DNA of 64,000 nt from Fallopia convolvulus (GCA_964016875.1 OZ024736.1:5773518-5837517), one strand, 5' to 3'. Positions 32,236-43,829 are shown, counted from the stretch's first letter. Notes: generated by a model not told the origin, from the sequence alone. Program-made: numbers and translations.

Positions 32236-32305
32236 CGCGAGACTCGAACTCCAGACGTAGGCGTTTAATGGAGCAAAGCTCTCCGCTGAATTGAGGTGGC
32301 AATGA
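32236..32305 (-). repeat. tRNA-like sequence, possible SINE head
   Basis: The minus strand has CTCAATTCAGCGGAGAGC followed about 30 bp later by GGAGTTCGAGTCTC (32239-32252), resembling RNA polymerase III boxes A and B. A plus-strand GGGTTCAATTCTC at about 32190 is a second B-box-like match. The neighbouring run of A (32306-32316) could be a tail of a plus-strand copy, so orientation is uncertain. Confidence 0.4.
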
Positions 32306-32357
32306 CAAAAAAAAAATCTAGAGAGACATCAAATATCCTATTTATGAATTGAAATTA

Positions 32358-32508
32358 AAGGTTTAAATATATATGTATGTATTTTTACTGGTGGCCTATG
32401 GTGTCTAAGGCCTTGTTTGGTTAAAAGAAAATAAAGGTTTACATATATGTATGTATTTTTACTAGTGGTATGTGGTGACTAAGGCCTTGTTTGGCTCAAC
32501 ATAAGAAT
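32358..32508. repeat. Tandem duplication of about 75 bp
   Basis: Two direct copies share TATGTATGTATTTTTACT(G/A)GTGG and CTAAGGCCTTGTTTGG. The GGCCTTGTTTGG motif is common at plant MITE ends, but no matching right end was found. Confidence 0.7.
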
Positions 32509-32987
32509 TTAATTCCCGAAACTTGCTTTTCTAGGAAGTGATTTCCTATAAATTTAAATCCATATGAAGTTGAAAATCATGTTTGGTTGAAAACAATTTT
32601 ATTTTCCATAAATGTAGGAATTTTAAAATTTTCATTTAAGATCATTGGAAGTGGATTTTACCCATGTTACCATAGTAAGTTCATTTCCTACAATTTGGAG
32701 TAAGTGGATCTTTCTATGAATTATGATCAATTTCCTACATTTAAAATATTTAAAAATGAACTAAACACATGAATTAATACTCCGTACTACTCTTTTAGAT
32801 TGTTGGACTTCTTGAGAAGTAGAACACGAACCGAACGACCGCTAATACCGTTGATAGAATCATAGCACCATTAGGCCAACACTTTAATACCGTGCACATA
32901 TATAAGTTGATTAGGGTTTGACTTGTGTATACATAGTAATCTAGCATGAAAACTATGTACTATAAGAAGAACACACAATAAATATAA

Positions 32988-34088
32988 CTAGTTGTACCCA
33001 TCGTACCATGTACGACTATGATTCGATATTTTATAGACATTATAAATAAGATATTAATAAATAAAAATATAAAATAAGTAATTTATTGTTGATAGAATGT
33101 ATAATTTTTTAATCAATATAAATAATTAAATTTAACGTTGAGAATGAAGATATAGTATTAAGATAACATAATTACATTTATCTTTTTTCTTTGATGATAT
33201 TTCATAGATATTTAATTAAAAAAGAAGATAAAATATGAATAAAAAATATATATATATTCAAATATGGAAGAGATCATAATTAAAAAATAATAGTGAACTT
33301 AATAAATAAAATATGAAAGATAAATATTATTTATTTATATAAAATATTTTAATTTAATTAATTTTATTTAAGACGGGACCAAATTCATTTTGTGGTTCGA
33401 TAAAGTAAAGATTAGATAAGATTAGATATTCTATTATTCATATTTTATTACTTTCTATGTACGTAAATTTAGAGATGATCAAATATTTCAATATATCTAT
33501 TAAATATTTTATTTCTATCTTTTTTTAATTTTGAGCTATAAATATTTATCATTAATTTTTTTATAAAATAAAATCAATATATATATATCTATAAATAAGT
33601 TTGTCAAAAGATATATGCTAAAAGATTTATTTTATTTTAAAATATTTTATCTTTAATTTTAAATTATTGTATAAGGAATCTTTCAAAAGATATTGTTATA
33701 CTAAATAGATATTTATTTGATGTTATAGATAAACTTAAATAGTTAAAAAAATAATAGAAAGAAGTTATAATAATAAAATTAAAAGTTAATTTTTTAAATA
33801 TGAGTTGGGGCTAGAATCATTCTGGTGGCTTGAAAAGATACATCTTTAATATATAGTTATAGATAGATTTTTAGATAACTCTTATCTTTTTCTTTTTTAA
33901 ATTATTGTTTAATTTAGTATAATATGGTTTAGATAAGAATTAGCTTTTTAAATTACAATAAGATAGAAATACAAATATTAATAAAAAAGTAGAAATAATA
34001 AGAATAAAAAAATAAGTTTTTAAATATGAGATGGGGTCAGAATATTCTAGTGACTTGAAAAGGTATAGCTTTAATATATAGTTATAGA
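32988..34088 (-). mobile_element. Non-autonomous Helitron (1101 or 876 bp)
   Basis: On the minus strand it ends with a short hairpin (GTCGTAC...GTACGA) and then GGGTACAACTAG followed by host T, the Helitron CTAG|T end. The 5' end A|TCTATAACTATATATTAAAG occurs twice, at 34088 and at 33863. The second is part of an internal duplication of about 225 bp (33700-33866 against 33950-34090). The 3' end resembles that of the Helitron at 38399. AT-rich, no gene inside. Confidence 0.65.
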
Positions 34089-34203
34089 TTATCATAAAAA
34101 TTAATATATATATTCCACCAGAGGATATCATGATAATAATAACATAATCCTAAAAAAAAATTATTTCCCTAATATTAATTGGTTAAATGAACTTTTGAGT
34201 CAA

Positions 34204-34220
34204 TCCTCTTTTAGCATATA
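34204..34220. repeat. SINE target-site duplication, left copy
   Basis: TCCTCTTTTAGCATATA; the right copy TCCTCTTTTGGCATATA is at 34410-34426, one mismatch in 17 bp. Confidence 0.85.
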
Positions 34221-34409
34221 ACCTCAAGGGGTTGACCTAGTGGAGGAAGACAAGTTGGATCAGATTGGTCGCAAGTTCGATTTCCCACTAGTCCCCTTGA
34301 AATGAGGTAAATGTAAATCCCCTTGTAAGAGCTCATTAAGCCCTTAGATCTTCCCTTTTCTTGGATTGGACTCCATCCCCTCACCCTAAATTTTTATTAT
34401 AAAAAAAAG
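34221..34409 (+). mobile_element. tRNA-derived SINE with target duplication
   Basis: The 5' part has TTGACCTAGTGGAGG (box A-like) and GGTCGCAAGTTCGATTTCC (box B-like), with normal spacing. It ends in TTATTATAAAAAAAAG. Flanked by a 17-bp target duplication. About 189 bp, non-coding, about 290 bp upstream of the WAT1-related start codon and in the same direction. Confidence 0.85.
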
Positions 34410-34552
34410 TCCTCTTTTGGCATATATATAATTCTTCCAAGCACATTTGTTGGTCCTTGGATTGGGCGCCATCCCCTCACCCTAAATTTTTATTATAAAA
34501 AAAAATCCTATTTTGGCATATATGCAATTCTTCCCCGCACATTTGTTGGACA
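34361..34552. repeat. 96-bp tandem duplication spanning the SINE tail
   Basis: Units 34361-34456 and 34457-34552 start TTGGATTGG and end CACATTTGTTGG-. They cover the SINE 3' end, the right target-site copy and some flank. About 10 differences, so the duplication is not very recent. Lies 140-335 bp before the WAT1-related ATG. Confidence 0.9.
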
Positions 34553-34694
34553 TCAGACAGCTTTATTCCATGTTGCTATATCGTTCAATTAATAAAATAC
34601 AAAAAGGAATTTCAACGTTATAAAATCCCAAAAAACCATAACAAAAAAACTCATAATTAACTTAGAACATCCAAAATTTATACAGTCATTAAAG

Positions 34695-36409
34695 ATGATA
34701 GAAAAGGGCCCGTATTGGGGTGTGGTTCTAGTACAAACCATATATGCTGGGTTGTACTTAGTCTCAAAGGCTGCATTCAACAATGGAATGAACACTTTCA
34801 TCTTTGTCTTCTATAGACAGGCTTTTGCTACTCTTCTTTTAACTCCTCTTGCTATATACTTTGAATGGTACGTTTCCATTCTCATTTCTTTATTCTTCTA
34901 GCTCTTTGTACCAAGTTGAATCTTTTAACTTCATTTAGGTCATTATATAACTAAGCATACTTTTAAGGTTATGTTTGTTTCAAATTGTGAAACATACCAT
35001 TAAACTTTTGCACTTTGTATCTTGGGATGTCTAGGAAGAAGGCGCCACCTCTATCTCGCAGACTTTTATGCAAGATGTTTATTACATCATTACTTGGGTT
35101 AGTTTATAAAAGCTCACAGCTTAATTTGAAGTCCTCCATACATATGTAATTATGTATATAGCTGTGAATGAATGTGTATTAATTGATCTCAGGATAACTT
35201 TGTCCATGGATGTTGGGAACATGGCTTTGGTTTATACCTCTCCAAGTCTAATAACTGCAATCAGCAACTCACTTCCAGTTATCACTTTCCTCATATCCTT
35301 CCTCCTTGGGTAAGTAGTACTTAATTCATCACATTGAAAACTATTATTTCGCGATCGAACTTGATCATGCGTGCGCTTGTAGGTTGGAGACATTGAAGCT
35401 GAAGGCAATTCAGGGATTAGCAAAGCTTGGAGGATTGATAATTAGCTTAGCTGGTGTGCTAATCCTAGCCTTGTACAAAGGCCCTTGTGTTGAGTTCTTA
35501 AGCCGGCATCCCCTTTTTGGACACCATTCTTTAACCGATCAAAGCCAAGTTCATGAGACTAGCCATCATCCTTATTCCTCGCGAATGATGTGGATCCTAG
35601 GTTGTTTTCTTGTCCTTGCCTCCAACACGTGTTGGTCGCTATGGCTCGTGTTTCAGGTTTGCTTTCTTTTCTTGCTCAACACTGTTGTTGTGTACGTAGT
35701 CAAACTAATATGGTTTTCTGTATTGTTTGACCCGTTTGATGGACTTGGGGATGTCACAGGGTAGGCTTATGAAGATCTACCCTTCAAGGCTTCTTTGTAC
35801 TACAATCCAATGCTTCTTCACCTCGGTTCAGGCATTCATTGTTGCGATTGCACTCGAAAGACATGTTTCGGAGTGGGAGCTGGGTTGGAACATCAGACTC
35901 TTAGCAGTGGCTTATAGTGTGAGTTAACGAGGAAACTAAGAACATTAATCGCTACTAAATCAATCAAGATAGTACTCTGTTTTTTAGGACTAATATAATA
36001 TAATTGCTTGAGCAACAATACAATAGGGATTTGTGGTGACTGGTATCAATTTCTACTTGCAAACATGGATAATTGAGAAGAAGGGAGCCGTTTTCCTAGC
36101 ATTGTCAACGCCATTAGGCTTCGTCATAACGATTTTGTGCTCGACGTTGCTCTTAGGCGACGTCCTTAGCCTGGCAAGGTAACTAAACATCATTTCCTCC
36201 TTACTACGATGCTATGATAAATTGTCCAAGAAATGAAAATCCTGATGTTCAAATTAATAAAATTCTGTAATGTTGGCAGTGTTTTAGGTGGGATCTTGTT
36301 GATCTTAGGGCTTTATAGTGTTCTGTGGGGAAAGATGAAGGAGCAAGCAAGCAGTTCAGCAGGGGAAACAGAGAAACAACAACAAACAAGCTCAAGAGCT
36401 CAAATTTGA
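34695..36409 (+). CDS. WAT1-related protein, EamA/DMT-type transporter (7 exons)
   Basis: Exons by GT-AG rules and frame: 34695-34867, 35035-35097, 35193-35309, 35383-35656, 35760-35918, 36027-36178, 36280-36409; 1068 bp, 355 residues plus none missing. The start MIEKGPYWGVVLVQTIYAGL is the usual beginning of WAT1-related proteins. The first EamA half covers residues about 7-140, including MDVGNMALVYTSPSLITAIS. The second half starts near residue 180 and includes GRLMKIYPSRLLCTTIQCFF, AVAYSGFVVTGINFYLQTWI and LGDVLSLASVLGGILLILGL. About ten membrane helices are expected. The Arabidopsis founder WAT1 is a tonoplast auxin exporter linked to secondary wall formation; this paralogue's substrate is unknown. 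All splice sites are canonical and no stop interrupts the model. A SINE lies upstream; the gene converges on the F-box gene. Confidence 0.9.
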
Positions 36410-36570
36410 CATTGACAAACTCATCATCATATTCATATCCATCCACTACTTGAATCTTTGTTACCTCATCAAACTCAAAGTACTAAATTACCCAATTACT
36501 CGTCATTTCATTGTAAGCCTCAACGCGCGTATTGTATTGTATACCAATTACCAAGAAGACAACTAACTAC

Positions 36571-36694
36571 TTGGCTTTCGGGCATCTAGTCAAGCGATTA
36601 AGCCTTCAAAGATAGTAGTACCCAAAGGTCTTGGGTTCGACTCTCATGTACATAAAACATAAAAATTAATAATGAAAGCATCATTCTAATAAAT
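36571..36694 (+). mobile_element. Short tRNA-derived SINE-like insertion at the F-box 3' end
   Basis: GGCATCTAGTCAAGCGATTA (box A-like) is followed by GGTCTTGGGTTCGACTCTC (box B, 36633-36645 core) and an A-rich tail. AACTAACTAC flanks both sides (36561-36570 and 36695-36704), a 10-bp target duplication. The right copy overlaps the stop codon of the minus-strand F-box gene (36697-36699), which remains intact. Confidence 0.7.
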
Positions 36695-36696
36695 AA

Positions 36697-38028
36697 CTAA
36701 CTACCTTGAGCATAATAAAACGGAGAAGCCCACGGTGACCATGCCAAAGGAAAAACTTGCTTCCTAAGATCATACCTCTTTCTTTCTCCTACGAATCGTT
36801 TCCTCCCAGTGCCAACATCCAAAGCAATAGCACATTGTTCGTGGGCATACGAATACCAAAGAATCTCTTCATTCCAAGGATCCGACGCAATCGGTTTCCT
36901 GTTGTTTACTAGCCAAGCACGGTCCCAATACGGATCAATCCTACACCAATGTTGAAGCCGCCACTCTCCTCCCTCCATTAGACCCCAAACACAGAGTCTC
37001 AAACGTCGAATCGTGGGATAAAGCTCCAACTCCGCATACTTGAAGAACCCGTCGTCACCCCCCGTATAAACCAGGTTGCCCGTAATACCCTGCGTATTGG
37101 GTAACCGAATGGAGCCGAAACATCCAGGGTTGTCGTACGGATCGTAAGTTATTATAGTCCTTTCGACTCGGTCCAACCAATGCAAGACACCCTTGTAACT
37201 AAATGCTTCATCCTTGGCACCAACAAGAACTACCTGTGGAGAGTTGATGTTCAAGATCTCCCAACTCCCGGTATCTGAAGAGAAGATTTGTACCGTGGAG
37301 TTGAAGTCATTACCCATGCAACGACGACGACGAATAAGCACGACTTTGTACGACATCGAGCGCGTGGCCAAACCGAAGACTGCCTTAGAGTTGACGAAGT
37401 TGTCGTCCAAATTAACGCTGCTAGACAAGGGGGCATATTTCCTGGTGAGTGGGTTGGACACATAGAGGAGAAGCCTTTTCGTCGAGGAGAGTACTAATCC
37501 GTTGCTCGAAGCTATGATCTCGTGATCATTCGTGATAAAGGATTCATCTTTCGGTTTCGGTATGGGAAGAGAGGCGTATGAAACGGAGAGGGGTTGTTGT
37601 TCTTTAGGAGGATCGGTGGTGCTTATTAGTGAGAGAAGAAGATTTGATAATCTTGTCTCTCTAATAGTGCTCGTGCTCGTGCTAGTGCTAGTGCTAGAGA
37701 GAATCTTGATCAGATCCTTGAGGTGGCGTTTGAGCTTCGAATCGGGATTCACGTACGGATATAGTATTGCCCAACGGCGTGATGAGGATGAATATGAGGA
37801 GGATCTCCAATGTTGAATGTAATCCAAGCCGAATTTGGGATCGGAGATGATGGATTTCCATTGCTTTGAGACGCAACTGAGTTTGAAGAGAGGTAGAATT
37901 GGCAATCTCAGTAGGATTTCTGCCATGATTTCTCCTGGAAGAACCAAGGGTGTTTTATTCTTCATGCCCACGCAAACTTTCTCAATGTTTGCAAGTTCAA
38001 AATAAAATTTCAAGAATCTGTTATGCAT
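36697..38028 (-). CDS. F-box protein with F-box-associated (FBA-like) domain
   Basis: Single-exon frame of 443 codons. The F-box is at about residues 26-66 (LVLPGEIMAEILLRLPILPL, FKLSCVSKQWKSIISDPKFG). The rest resembles F-box-associated interaction domains: VLSSTKRLLLYVSNPLTRKY, AVFGLATRSMSYKVVLIRRR, DTGSWEILNINSPQ, YKGVLHWLDRVERTIITYDP. Such proteins act as substrate receptors of SCF ubiquitin ligases through binding to Skp1/ASK. A Ser/Thr repeat (STSTSTSTST) lies near residue 115. The start may be the internal Met at 37965 (MKNKTPLVLPGEIM), as in many relatives; homology in the copy at 57.3-58.0 kb reaches upstream of it. A paralogous fragment is at 57277-58015. Confidence 0.88.
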   Translation of the reverse strand: MHNRFLKFYFELANIEKVCVGMKNKTPLVLPGEIMAEILLRLPILPLFKLSCVSKQWKSIISDPKFGLDYIQHWRSSSYSSSSRRWAILYPYVNPDSKLKRHLKDLIKILSSTSTSTSTSTIRETRLSNLLLSLISTTDPPKEQQPLSVSYASLPIPKPKDESFITNDHEIIASSNGLVLSSTKRLLLYVSNPLTRKYAPLSSSVNLDDNFVNSKAVFGLATRSMSYKVVLIRRRRCMGNDFNSTVQIFSSDTGSWEILNINSPQVVLVGAKDEAFSYKGVLHWLDRVERTIITYDPYDNPGCFGSIRLPNTQGITGNLVYTGGDDGFFKYAELELYPTIRRLRLCVWGLMEGGEWRLQHWCRIDPYWDRAWLVNNRKPIASDPWNEEILWYSYAHEQCAIALDVGTGRKRFVGERKRYDLRKQVFPLAWSPWASPFYYAQGS

Positions 38029-38398
38029 ACTTTTAGATGTTTGAAAATTTTGAAGTAGAAATTAAGTTGAGAGAGATCCTCCGTTTTCTTCTAGTATTTA
38101 GAGTTAAGTAAACATAATATCCAGCCAGATCTTGGATAAAATAGGAATATTTGGTCATCTAGATGATAGGGATGCCCGTGTTATTTTTTATTATTATTTA
38201 TTTTATGAATAGTATATATATATCTTGATCAAACAAGGAAACAAGCAAACAATTAAAAATTCTATCCATCTATAACTTTATATAAAATTAGAGTGTTTAC
38301 CAGCGTAGCACAGATTATGTTCTTCATACTATTAAAAGTATTTTTTTTATTTTTTAAACATAATTATAACCAACTTTGAAATGCAATTATAGGAAATA
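38029..38398. other. Upstream region of the F-box gene
   Basis: AT-rich; no coding sequence. It would hold the F-box promoter on the minus strand; no single convincing TATA box was chosen. Confidence 0.4.
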
Positions 38399-39049
38399 CT
38401 AGTTGTCCCCGTCGTGCCCTGCACGACTATGAATCGTTTTTTTAGATATACTATAAAAAGATATTAATAAAAAAATATATAATTTAAATAATAATTGTGA
38501 ATTGGTGATTTATTTTATATAAATTGTAAAAAAAAGCATAATTCTAAATTAAATATTTTGATGACAAAAACGAAAATAATGGGACATTTAATAAGGATTA
38601 GCAAATAAAATTAACTTGACATATTATAGGATAAGATCTCGGTATATATTTATATTATAGGATAAGATCTCGGTGTATATTTATATGAGTTTTTTTGGTA
38701 TATTATATTGGAGAGTTGTTAGGATCATAAATATATGGTAAAAAAATATTTTTATATGTAAATAAATTTCCAGAAAACATTATTGCAATCCAATATAAAC
38801 AAAATTAAAAAAATTAATTGCTATTTGTAGATTATGTGGCAATATGATATGTACATAATATATGTGTGATATGGAAATTTTTTGACATGTGGACTATGAC
38901 ATGGAATATTTATAAAGACGTCTAAATTATAAGAAAATGACACGTGTAAAAATATGAGGTGGCTTAATATAGGATCGACATGTGGTGAAATCCTAGGTGG
39001 CGTAATGAGAAGGCTCCAAACCTTATTGCTTTTATATATATATAGTAGA
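38399..39049 (-). mobile_element. Non-autonomous Helitron (651 bp)
   Basis: On the minus strand it starts A|TCTACTATATATATATAAAA and ends with the hairpin GTCGTGC-AGG-GCACGAC followed by GGGGACAACTAG|T. The 5' TC, 3' hairpin plus CTAG, and insertion between host A and T with no target duplication are the Helitron hallmarks. No Rep-helicase gene inside. Contains a 27-bp direct duplication near 38625-38680 (ATAGGATAAGATCTCGG). Confidence 0.88.
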
Positions 39050-39170
39050 TTGTCATAAATACTCATTGCAAATAAAAAAAGATTGGAAACAATTTTTTTT
39101 TTGATCAAGAAACAGGGGGGCCTGCGAATTTTTATTGAATCAAATTAAGTATGCTTGGATAGAACACATA

Positions 39171-39890
39171 GGCCATCTCCAACCGCTTCCACAAAACTTT
39201 CTCCAAATGGAGAAACAACTGTCATATTCTCCAAAAAAAAATTCAGTCAAAATCCAACAGATTCCCTATTTTGAATAATACTGCATTTAATATTTATTTT
39301 TACCATATAATATTCCACAATACTTATTTAATTATAATTAAATTTATCTTACTTATCGAACTAAAAAAAATTCTAAAATAGTAACCTAATAAATAATAAT
39401 TGTTTTGTTTCTAGAAACTTAATAAATGATAAATTATTCATTATTTGACTTATAAGAAAATAAAAATATTCTAGAAACTTATTAAATGATAAATTATTTA
39501 TTATTTAACTTATAAGGAAATAAAAATATTATAGAATCTTAATTTAATATATGATAAAAAAAATTTTATTATTCATATATAAATATCAACACAATTGTTA
39601 TTTTATTCACATAATCATTAGTTTTATCTTTTTTCTCAATTTGTAGTCTCTAGTATTATGTACACATCCAATTTTATTTTAACATTAGATGTTCTAAAAA
39701 TGCAAAGGAAAAAGATAAAACAAAAATAACCCAAATGGAGAATCCCCCCAGATTTAGAGAATGGTGGATGATTTTTTTACTTCTACTTTATAATGGGGAA
39801 TCACATGGGGAAGCTGTTGGGGCATATTTTCTACCCAAATTCTCCAAAATCACAGCTTCCAAGATTTTGGGGAAGTTGTTAGAGAAGGCC
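39171..39890. mobile_element. MITE with GGCC(A/T)TCTC termini inside the L1 3' UTR (720 bp)
   Basis: The left end GGCCATCTCCAACCGCTTCC matches the complement of the right end (GGCCTTCTCTAACAACTTCC) with a few mismatches. Flanks are ATA (39168-39170) and TTA (39891-39893), close to the 3-bp TWA duplication of PIF/Harbinger elements but not identical. The L1 3' UTR continues on both sides. AT-rich, no transposase. Superfamily is a guess. Confidence 0.7.
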
Positions 39891-39894
39891 TTAC

Positions 39895-40362
39895 ATCATC
39901 TTGCAAGATGTTCATTACAGGAATAGGAAGAACATCAAAGAAACTTAAATCATCAACAAGACCAACACCTAAGTTTGCCAAGGCATCTGTCACTTTGTTT
40001 ACAACCCGACAGACATGGATGACTTGGACTTCCCAGGGGTGACTCGAAATGATCCTTCGACATTGCCGGATTAAGCCAAGGTCTGGATGGACAACAACAA
40101 TAGGCCACGTGAGATGGCTCACCACCGTTGTCGAATCAGTTTCAACCATGATCCTAGCAAAGCCTTTGTCAGCAGCTAAGTGAAGGCCATGGAGGCACGC
40201 TTTAAGTTCAGCAGTAAGGGCCAAACACTCTCCACAGCTGAACATAAAGCCATGGAGGAATTCCTCGGTTGCATCACGAATAAGGCCACCCCCGCTAGCA
40301 GGACCTGGGTTCCCTTTCGAGCACCTATCAATGTTCAATTTCAACCAACCCTCTGGGGACAT
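39895..40362 (-). pseudogene. L1 RNase H domain
   Basis: EGWLKLNIDRCSKGNPGPAS, GGGLIRDATEEFLHGFMFSC, AELKACLHGLHLAADKGFAR, MVETDSTTVVSHL and VCRVVNKVTDALANLG follow the plant L1 RNase H pattern. The first motif normally reads N-x-DG; here the Gly after Asp is Arg. The frame is open to the MITE and ends inside it, so the last residues are MITE-encoded. Confidence 0.85.
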
Positions 40363-40739
40363 CTACAAGAGCTGGCATGCTGAACAATTGGCGTGCGATT
40401 AAGCTGGTCACCCGTAGAGAGCGAACCAATTCTAGCCTCCCAATAAGCAGTGGACACAACACACACCATGGACGAAATTCGGAGATGGTTATCAACTCCT
40501 TCAAAAATGAGCTCATTCTTAGTCTTCCAAGTATACCAGAGGAAGTTGGAAAATACTATAGAGGATAGGGATCCATTTTCAATTCCCCTAAAAACCCAAT
40601 CAGCGAGGTTTGAAATGGAGAAAAAAAGCTGATGGAACATCATTGCCATGAATTGCAAGCCAAACATCATGAATACCTGGACAATCATGGAGCAAATGGA
40701 GTTCACTTTCCTCGGCATTGCACCTTGGGCAAGCGGCAG

Positions 40740-41403
40740 AGCTAGCGAGGTGTCGACGATATTGATTTGCATTACAAAGAATACACCCCTACAACAACAA
40801 ATAAATGAAATTGCGAACCCTCTGTTGCACTGGTACCTTCCAAACGAGCTTCCAATTAAAATCCGGCACCGACTGAACCACCAAGTCAATCAGAGCAGTC
40901 TCCATAGCCCAACGATGAAACCAAAAGAGAGTGCACTGACCATTACCAACCCAAATTCTTAGCCCTTGAGAGAGGAATTCAACCCCATGAACCACACATT
41001 TACACACATGAGAAGAGCCTTGTTTTGGAGCAAAAATATCCACATCAGTACGGTCGCTATAGTACTTTCGGCGAACAAGTGAGCTCCACAAGGAATTAGG
41101 ATCCTGAATAATACGCCAACCAAGCTTAGCCAATATAGCTGAATTTGAATGACACATTGATCGAATTCCCAATCCATCTTCCTTCTTTGGCCTAGATATT
41201 TTATCTCTAGCAAGGAGATGGATTTTTCGTTGGTCAACCGATGATCCCCAAACAAACCCACAAACATGGGAGTCAATTTTGTCGCAAATAGTTTGGGGAA
41301 CCAAGCTAGTTTGCATGACATATAATGGAAAACTTGTAAGAACCGAGTTAACCAAAGTCGTTCGGCCCGCCATGGAAAGAGACCTCGTATGCCATCCACT
41401 CAA
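40740..41403 (-). pseudogene. L1 linker and zf-RVT region
   Basis: SGWHTRSLSMAGRTTLVNSV, TICDKIDSHVCGFVWGSS, DKISRPKKEDGLGIRSMCHS, NSAILAKLGWRIIQDPNSLW and LRIWVGNGQCTLFWFHRWAM are conserved plant L1 linker motifs (41403-40880). The zf-RVT part follows in another frame (about 40890-40500), with VRNFIYLLL and a CRGVFFVMQINI-like region where Cys ligands are expected. Confidence 0.8.
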
Positions 41404-41493
41404 GTGTAAAGTGACACGATCAAGTAGGAAATTATATTTATCGGTGATTAAACGCCCAGAGAGAGTTGGAACACCAAGTTAAGTACCAAGATT

Positions 41494-42699
41494 CTAAACA
41501 ATTGGGACCTCCATGAATTGACTCACTTCGGCCTGAACAACATCACAGACTTTCTTGGAAAAAAACCCCGAACTTTTCTCATAGTTCACACGTTCACCCA
41601 AGATTGAGCAGAAGAGATCAAGGCAGCCTTTAATAACCTGTGCTTGCTCCCGAGATGCCTCCACGAATAAAATCAGGTCATCCGCAAAGAAAAGATGCGA
41701 AAGGTGCACCCCCCAACAAAACCGGTTTCGAATAGCCCGCATAAACAACATCTTGTATGATATGTGAGAGTCGTTCCATACAAAGGACAAAGAGGTATGG
41801 GGAAAGCGGATCACCCAGGCGTACCCCTCGGGATGGCTTAAAAGAACCAGCAATTTCACCTTCCCAAACAATTGAACCTTCCCCTCAGTTTGTGTTTTCA
41901 TAATCACCTCAATTAGATGTGGCAGAAAATGAGCTAACAACAAGACAAATTCAAGAAAACTCTAGCGTATACGATCATATGCTTTAGCTAAATCAATTTT
42001 GAAGATCATCCACCGAGTCGACCCTTGGCAAGCCGACATAATGTGAATGACTTCTTGAGCAATGACCACATTGTCAGCAATTTGACGCTCGAGAATGAAA
42101 CTTGCTTGAGCAGGATGGATCAAAATTGGGAGTACTGGTTTGAGCCTATTAACCAAAACTTTTGTCGCCAATTTATACACCACATTAAAGAGTGAGATTG
42201 GTCGAAAGTGAGTAGGGGACGTTGGCCCCTCAACTTTGGATATCAGAGTTAGGAGAGCGTCAACAAACTTTGCCGAAAAAACACTATTGTTCAGCTCATT
42301 CAACACAAGAGACGTGGTTTGTTGACCAACAAAATTCCATTGCTTTTGATAGAAGATAACAGGGAAACTGTCATGCCCAGGAGCTTTATATGGAACCATC
42401 ATTTTGAGGGCGCAAGAAACCTCGTCTGTAGTGAAAGGTTGTAACAGAAGTTTCATATTGGCATCATAAGTCAGAGGAAACATAGTCATAATAGTTTGAG
42501 TAGGCGGTGTAATCAGTTCAGGTTCGGATATGAAGAGGCTGGCAAAGAAACTAGTAACCAACTGTGTTAATTCACACTTATCCGAAACCAATCTGCAAAC
42601 AGAATCTTGCAGGGTAGTAACTCTCGCTGAACGGTGGCAAATCTGAGTTGAGAGATGGTAAAACCAAGTACTAAGATCACCATCGATGAGAAAGCTCAC
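41494..42699 (-). pseudogene. L1 reverse transcriptase
   Basis: The frame 42699-41962 has GDLSTWFYHLSTQICHRSAR, MVPYKAPGHDSFPVIFYQKQ, TLISKVEGPTSPTHFRPISL, VLVNRLKPVLPILIHPAQAS, IADNVVIAQEVIH and WMIFKIDLAKAYDRIR (catalytic Asp). The frame 41943-41494 has LFFADDLILFVEAS, with the catalytic FADD at 41677-41688 intact, and FCSILGERVNYEKS. The break between frames is near 41950. Confidence 0.88.
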
Positions 42700-42979
42700 T
42701 CAGGATTTCGAAACCAGTATAATTGTTCTTGTTGTAGCACTCGTTCCAATTCCTGAAACTGAAAACTTTCCAGTTCAATGAACCGTTGGGAGAGACGAGA
42801 AGCAAGTGCATGCCTAGCCCCATTTAAACGTGCCCAAGCTTACGTTTCCGGTAAAAGATGTTACCAAAAACCTCCCTATTCCCATAATTCAAGTCCGAAG
42901 AAAAGCTATCCAGCGAAGGAAGGAGATCGGAATTCTTTGACAAATGTGAGTCCATAAACGAGTTAAAATTGGTGTGTAG

Positions 42980-43730
42980 CAACTAGGCAGTCTGGAAGCG
43001 AAAAGGACGAACACCATCCCTCAAAGATTGATTCGCGGACGTTTGAATTAGAAATGGAAGGTGATCCGAATAGGGGGCGACCAGGTGTTGAACGAAAGTA
43101 CCCAGAAAAGATGACGACCAAGACTCATTACAAAGTGCACGATCAAGTCTAGCCACATGGTAGGTGTCTAACGAGTTGCCTGTCGACCATGTAAAAGGGG
43201 GACCAGAAAAACCCAAGTCAAGCAGTTGAAGATCATCAACCCACTACCGAAAAGTATTTGAAGCAGAATTGGATCTTGAAGATGAATTCGCTCTCTCATG
43301 CGAGTGAATAGTGGCATTGAATCTCCAACTAATAACCATGATTTATTATTAAGGCCCGCAAACTGTCTAATATGGTCCCATAAATCCATCTATCTTGCCG
43401 GGTTAGGAGCAGCATAAATAGCAGACAAAAGCCAAGGTTCTTCCCCTCTACGAGAGATCTCAACAGTAATTTGTTGTCGATGAAGAGAGATAGGAGAGAC
43501 AATGACATCAAAAGTCTTCCAAAACAACCAAATACCTCCAGCAAAGCCATCATCCTCAACACAAAGCAAGCCATCATACCGAAGGCGACGACACACCTCA
43601 TCAGCCTTGTCACCGCTGATGCGAGGTTCAACAATATAGAAAACACTAGGATGATGAAGACGAATTAACTCCCTGAAGGAGTTGATTCCCAGCCCCACGA
43701 ACATTCCAAATCATAAAGCTTATATTATTC
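42980..43730 (-). pseudogene. L1 endonuclease (EEP) domain
   Basis: MIWNVRGAGN (43730) opens the domain, with the EEP Asn motif. INSFRELIRLHHPSVFYIVE, EPRISGDKADEVCRRLRYDG, GGIWLFWKTFDV, WLLSAIYAAPNPAR, WLLVGDS and GFSGPPFTWSTGNSLDTYHV, RLDRALCNESW and YSDHLPFLI follow in shifted frames. EPRISG supplies the catalytic Glu (in the form E-P-R), and SDH the last His. At least three frame changes. Confidence 0.83.
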
Positions 43731-43829
43731 ATAAGAACAAAAGAATTGATGAGAGGACAAAAAATCGGAGCAAACGGAAACTCAATAGTCATAGTGAACG
43801 CAACAATAGCCTCGGCTAGGCAGTCCAAA

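Noticed and set aside
32236..32305. Functional tRNA gene
   Set aside because: Cloverleaf cannot be completed and A/B boxes are imperfect; better explained as a tRNA-derived repeat.
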